A DNA stretch of 64,000 nt from contig NZ_OY782566.1 of the NCBI RefSeq assembly GCF_963677875.1, forward strand, positions 248,001 to 312,000, in the 5' to 3' direction. The notes below the pieces were generated by a model. That model searched no databases and was not told the origin of the DNA. It worked only from the letters and a program-made list of their open reading frames with translations. This document shows, one piece after another, positions 62,171-64,000 of the stretch (the stretch's first letter is position 1; each line of letters starts with the position of its first letter). Origin of the DNA: Thiomicrorhabdus sp. GTDB taxonomy: Bacteria; Pseudomonadota; Gammaproteobacteria; Thiomicrospirales; Thiomicrospiraceae. The position numbers were made by a program, and so were the translations under genes.

Positions 62171-63385
62171 TTATGACAAAGCCCGACCAATGAAGGTCAA
62201 CAGTTGCCGGGAAAGTGTTTTCTTACTGGCCAGAGGGAACTCCTGCTGCTCTTCGGCAGTCATAATCGTCAAGCGATTATCGTCGCGTTCAAACCCCATT
62301 CCCCGACCAACCTGATTGGCGCAGATCATATCCAGTTTTTTACGTTCCAGTTTTTTGCGCGCGTAAGCTTCAACCTCATCCGTCTCAGCAGCAAATCCCA
62401 CAACAAACGGCTTATCTTTCTGGCTGGCCACCCAGGCAACTATGTCCGGATTTTTGACCAGATTCAACGTCATCAGATCGACATCGTCGCTTTTCTTGAG
62501 CTTGCGGTCAGCAGCCTGTCTGACCCGAAAATCCGCCACTGCCGCCGCACTGATGAAACAATCCGCAGCCTGGTAATGCTTCTGCACTTCGGCAAACATT
62601 TCCTCCGCACTTCGAACATCAATGCGTTCGACACCAGTTGGAGTCTGCAGAGCGACCGGCCCGGAAATCAAGGTAACCCGCGCCCCGCTCTCGGCCGCTT
62701 CGCCGGCAATGGCAAATCCCATTTTTCCAGAACTGCGATTGCCGATGAAGCGTACAGGATCAATATCTTCATAAGTCGGTCCGGCCGTAATCAGCAGGTT
62801 CCGTCCTTGCCATAATGAAGAGAGAAGATGAGAGTCGGCTTGGCGTTCGGCAAGTTCTGCCTGAAAACGTTCTACCTCGGTCAGAATCTCTTCCGGTTCC
62901 GGCATTCTCCCTTCACCGATTTCTCCACAAGCCTGTTCACCGCTTCCCGGGTGCAACACCGCAAAACCACGGGCTTTCAGCACAGCAACATTCTCCCGAG
63001 TCGCGGCATTCGCCCACATCAGACGATTCATTGCCGGAGCCAGCATAATCGGTCGGTCGGTTGCCAGACACAGCGTTGTCAACAGATCATCGGCACGCCC
63101 CATACGCAATTTGGCCAGAGTTTCCGCCGTTGCCGGTGCAATCAGGATCTGATCCGCCCAGCGCGCCAGTTCAATATGCCCCATTCCAGCTTCCTGATTG
63201 GCATCAAACAGGCTGTCACGCACCGGATGCCCGGATAACGCCTGGAACGACAACGGCTGAACAAACGCCTTTGCCCCGTCGGTCATCACGACCTGTACCT
63301 GATGACCCGCTTTGACAAACAGGCGAGTCAACAACAATGCTTTGTAGGCGGCGATACCACCGCTGACACCTAATAAAATCTTCAT
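62171..63385 (-). CDS. coaBC: Bifunctional phosphopantothenoylcysteine decarboxylase/phosphopantothenate-cysteine ligase
   Basis: Catalyses two steps of coenzyme A synthesis. The 404-residue product has the N-terminal flavin-dependent decarboxylase (ILLGVSGGIAAYKALLL, FQALSGHPV with catalytic His, LAPAMNRLMW with conserved Asn, and the Cys region AGLA/GSGEQACGEIGEGRM). The C-terminal CoaB ligase has LLITAGPTYEDIDPVRFIGNRSSGKMG, VERIDVRSAEEM, AAVADFRV and KNPDIVAWV. radC is just beyond the thioesterase on the opposite strand. This is the expected Gammaproteobacterial neighbourhood. Confidence 0.95.
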   Translation of the reverse strand: MKILLGVSGGIAAYKALLLTRLFVKAGHQVQVVMTDGAKAFVQPLSFQALSGHPVRDSLFDANQEAGMGHIELARWADQILIAPATAETLAKLRMGRADDLLTTLCLATDRPIMLAPAMNRLMWANAATRENVAVLKARGFAVLHPGSGEQACGEIGEGRMPEPEEILTEVERFQAELAERQADSHLLSSLWQGRNLLITAGPTYEDIDPVRFIGNRSSGKMGFAIAGEAAESGARVTLISGPVALQTPTGVERIDVRSAEEMFAEVQKHYQAADCFISAAAVADFRVRQAADRKLKKSDDVDLMTLNLVKNPDIVAWVASQKDKPFVVGFAAETDEVEAYARKKLERKKLDMICANQVGRGMGFERDDNRLTIMTAEEQQEFPLASKKTLSRQLLTFIGRALS

Positions 63386-63439
63386 CTGTTACCGGTCTTG
63401 CATTATTTCCTGATTCAATATCATACAGCGAAAGCCACT

Positions 63440-63844
63440 TCAAGGCGTGGTATCCGGCCGAACACTCAAACGCTCCAGGTCGGCAAAAGCAAAAGGACGA
63501 CCACGATCATTAACCGCCACTCCGATCGTCCTCGCCTGCAGCATCACTTTGCCGTCCGACTGCCGGTAAACCGTTTGCACAAACGCATATTTGATTTTCG
63601 AAACCTTTTCGACTGCCACTTCGATAGAGAACTCATCTCCAGGCTTCAAAGACGCTTTATAATCCAGCTCCGCCCGAATCACCATCAAGTCGATTCCCTG
63701 ACGAGACAAGTCCACAAAATCAATTCCCGCATCCAGTAAAAACTGGTGGCGGCTATGCTCCAGATAATTCTGATAAACCGCATTGTTCACGACCCCTTGA
63801 AGATCACATTCATAATCGCGAACCTGCATTTTGACACTAAACAT
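63440..63844 (-). CDS. Hotdog-fold acyl-CoA thioesterase (4HBT family)
   Basis: A 134-residue single-domain thioesterase. The helix motif YECDLQGVVNNAVYQNYLEHSRHQFL contains the catalytic Asp and the VNNAVYxxYLEHxR pattern of the YbgC/4-hydroxybenzoyl-CoA thioesterase group. It is followed by ELDYKASLKPGDEF and VVNDRGRPFAFADLE-like strands. The natural acyl-CoA is unknown. It lies between coaBC and the divergent radC. ATG 63844. Confidence 0.85.
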   Translation of the reverse strand: MFSVKMQVRDYECDLQGVVNNAVYQNYLEHSRHQFLLDAGIDFVDLSRQGIDLMVIRAELDYKASLKPGDEFSIEVAVEKVSKIKYAFVQTVYRQSDGKVMLQARTIGVAVNDRGRPFAFADLERLSVRPDTTP

Positions 63845-63904
63845 TGCTAACCTACGATTTTTTACTTAAAATGGAATTTCCACGCAAATTTGGCTTATCT
63901 TACT

Positions 63905-64000
63905 ATGAGCATTCGTGATTGGCACAAAAATGACCGACCACGGGAAAAACTACTCCGATTTGGTGCCGGCAGTCTCAGCGATGCTGAGTTGCTGGCCATT
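63905..64000 (+). CDS. radC: RadC family protein, N-terminal part (runs off the window)
   Basis: ATG at 63905 opens a frame to the window edge (32 codons) reading [31 protein letters not shown]. [22 protein letters not shown] is the standard RadC N-terminus, which precedes a JAB1/MPN-like metalloprotease-fold domain outside the window. The divergent position next to the thioesterase and coaBC is the usual location in Gammaproteobacteria. The cellular role of RadC remains debated. Confidence 0.9.
   Translation, partial: MSIRDWHKNDRPREKLLRFGAGSLSDAELLAI

Overview
The window reads as a stretch of gammaproteobacterial chromosome. Genes lie densely on both strands, intergenic gaps are short, Rho-independent hairpins are common, and the housekeeping set is typical of Gammaproteobacteria (coaBC next to radC, yajQ, argB, pyrE, dut, ppk/ppx, srmB, ppnN). 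Several features point to a sulfur-oxidising, chemolithotrophic lineage such as the Thiomicrospira/Hydrogenovibrio/Thiomicrorhabdus group: a quinoprotein-relay/SoxH-like metallo-beta-lactamase-fold protein, a TauE/SafE-type exporter, a malate:quinone oxidoreductase resembling the Campylobacterota type, and many sensory and metal-handling genes. The lineage is an inference from gene content, not a marker-gene identification. No prophage, integrase, insertion sequence or CRISPR array was found.

Layout. 1-6.6 kb: 5' part of a photolyase gene, msrA, and a phosphorelay/c-di-GMP module (membrane hybrid histidine kinase, broken by a frameshift at a G6 tract, overlapping a REC-PAS-GGDEF regulator). 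6.9 kb: tRNA-Arg(CCG). 7.3-9.5 kb: eutBC, the cobalamin-dependent ethanolamine ammonia-lyase. 9.6-13.1 kb: a CigR-like periplasmic protein, hemH, a DUF523/DUF1722 protein and folM. 13.4-18.0 kb: an arsenic-resistance block (ArsJ, its partner GAPDH, a cysteine-rich thioredoxin fusion, a permease) read leftward from a promoter whose spacer holds a palindrome, next to a divergent arsR. 18.2-21.7 kb: mqo, a COG0523 GTPase and folE2 with a structured leader. 21.8-22.1 kb: two copies of a 79-bp repeat.

22.1-29.2 kb: MBL-fold protein with a degraded metal motif, AI-2E family transporter, ppnN, srmB-like helicase, Nudix hydrolase, Cys-rich Cu/Zn efflux permease. 29.2-33.5 kb: a gene-poor scar with a DUF4357 remnant, then a NarL-type two-component system with an unusual PDZ-like multi-pass kinase and a pyroglutamyl-peptidase-like protein. 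33.6-41.5 kb: EI24 protein, aldehyde dehydrogenase, dihydroorotase, yidD, ppk, ppx. 41.5-53.9 kb: a CysJ-like reductase lacking its flavodoxin domain, a coiled-coil membrane protein, nfo, pyrE, sixA-like, an OmpA-family protein, TSUP exporter, mscS, argB, yajQ, aminotransferase, dut, a small unknown protein, pgm.

54.2-58.1 kb: a same-strand run of poorly characterised envelope or small proteins (SRPBCC/GyrI-like, a 59-residue two-helix membrane protein, DUF2789, a DUF4136 lipoprotein, a Sel1-like protein) ending in an APC permease. 58.1-60.9 kb: a Cpx/Bae-like envelope-stress module (kinase, regulator, Spy/CpxP-like protein) with a TTGCAT repeat array in front of the spy-like gene. 60.9-64.0 kb: a GT4 glycosyltransferase, coaBC, a thioesterase and the start of radC. 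The most distinctive points are the arsenic block with its 13-cysteine linker protein, the MBL protein without its HxHxDH motif, the broken hybrid kinase, the paired 79-bp repeats and the TTGCAT array. No wholly new system could be established from the sequence alone.
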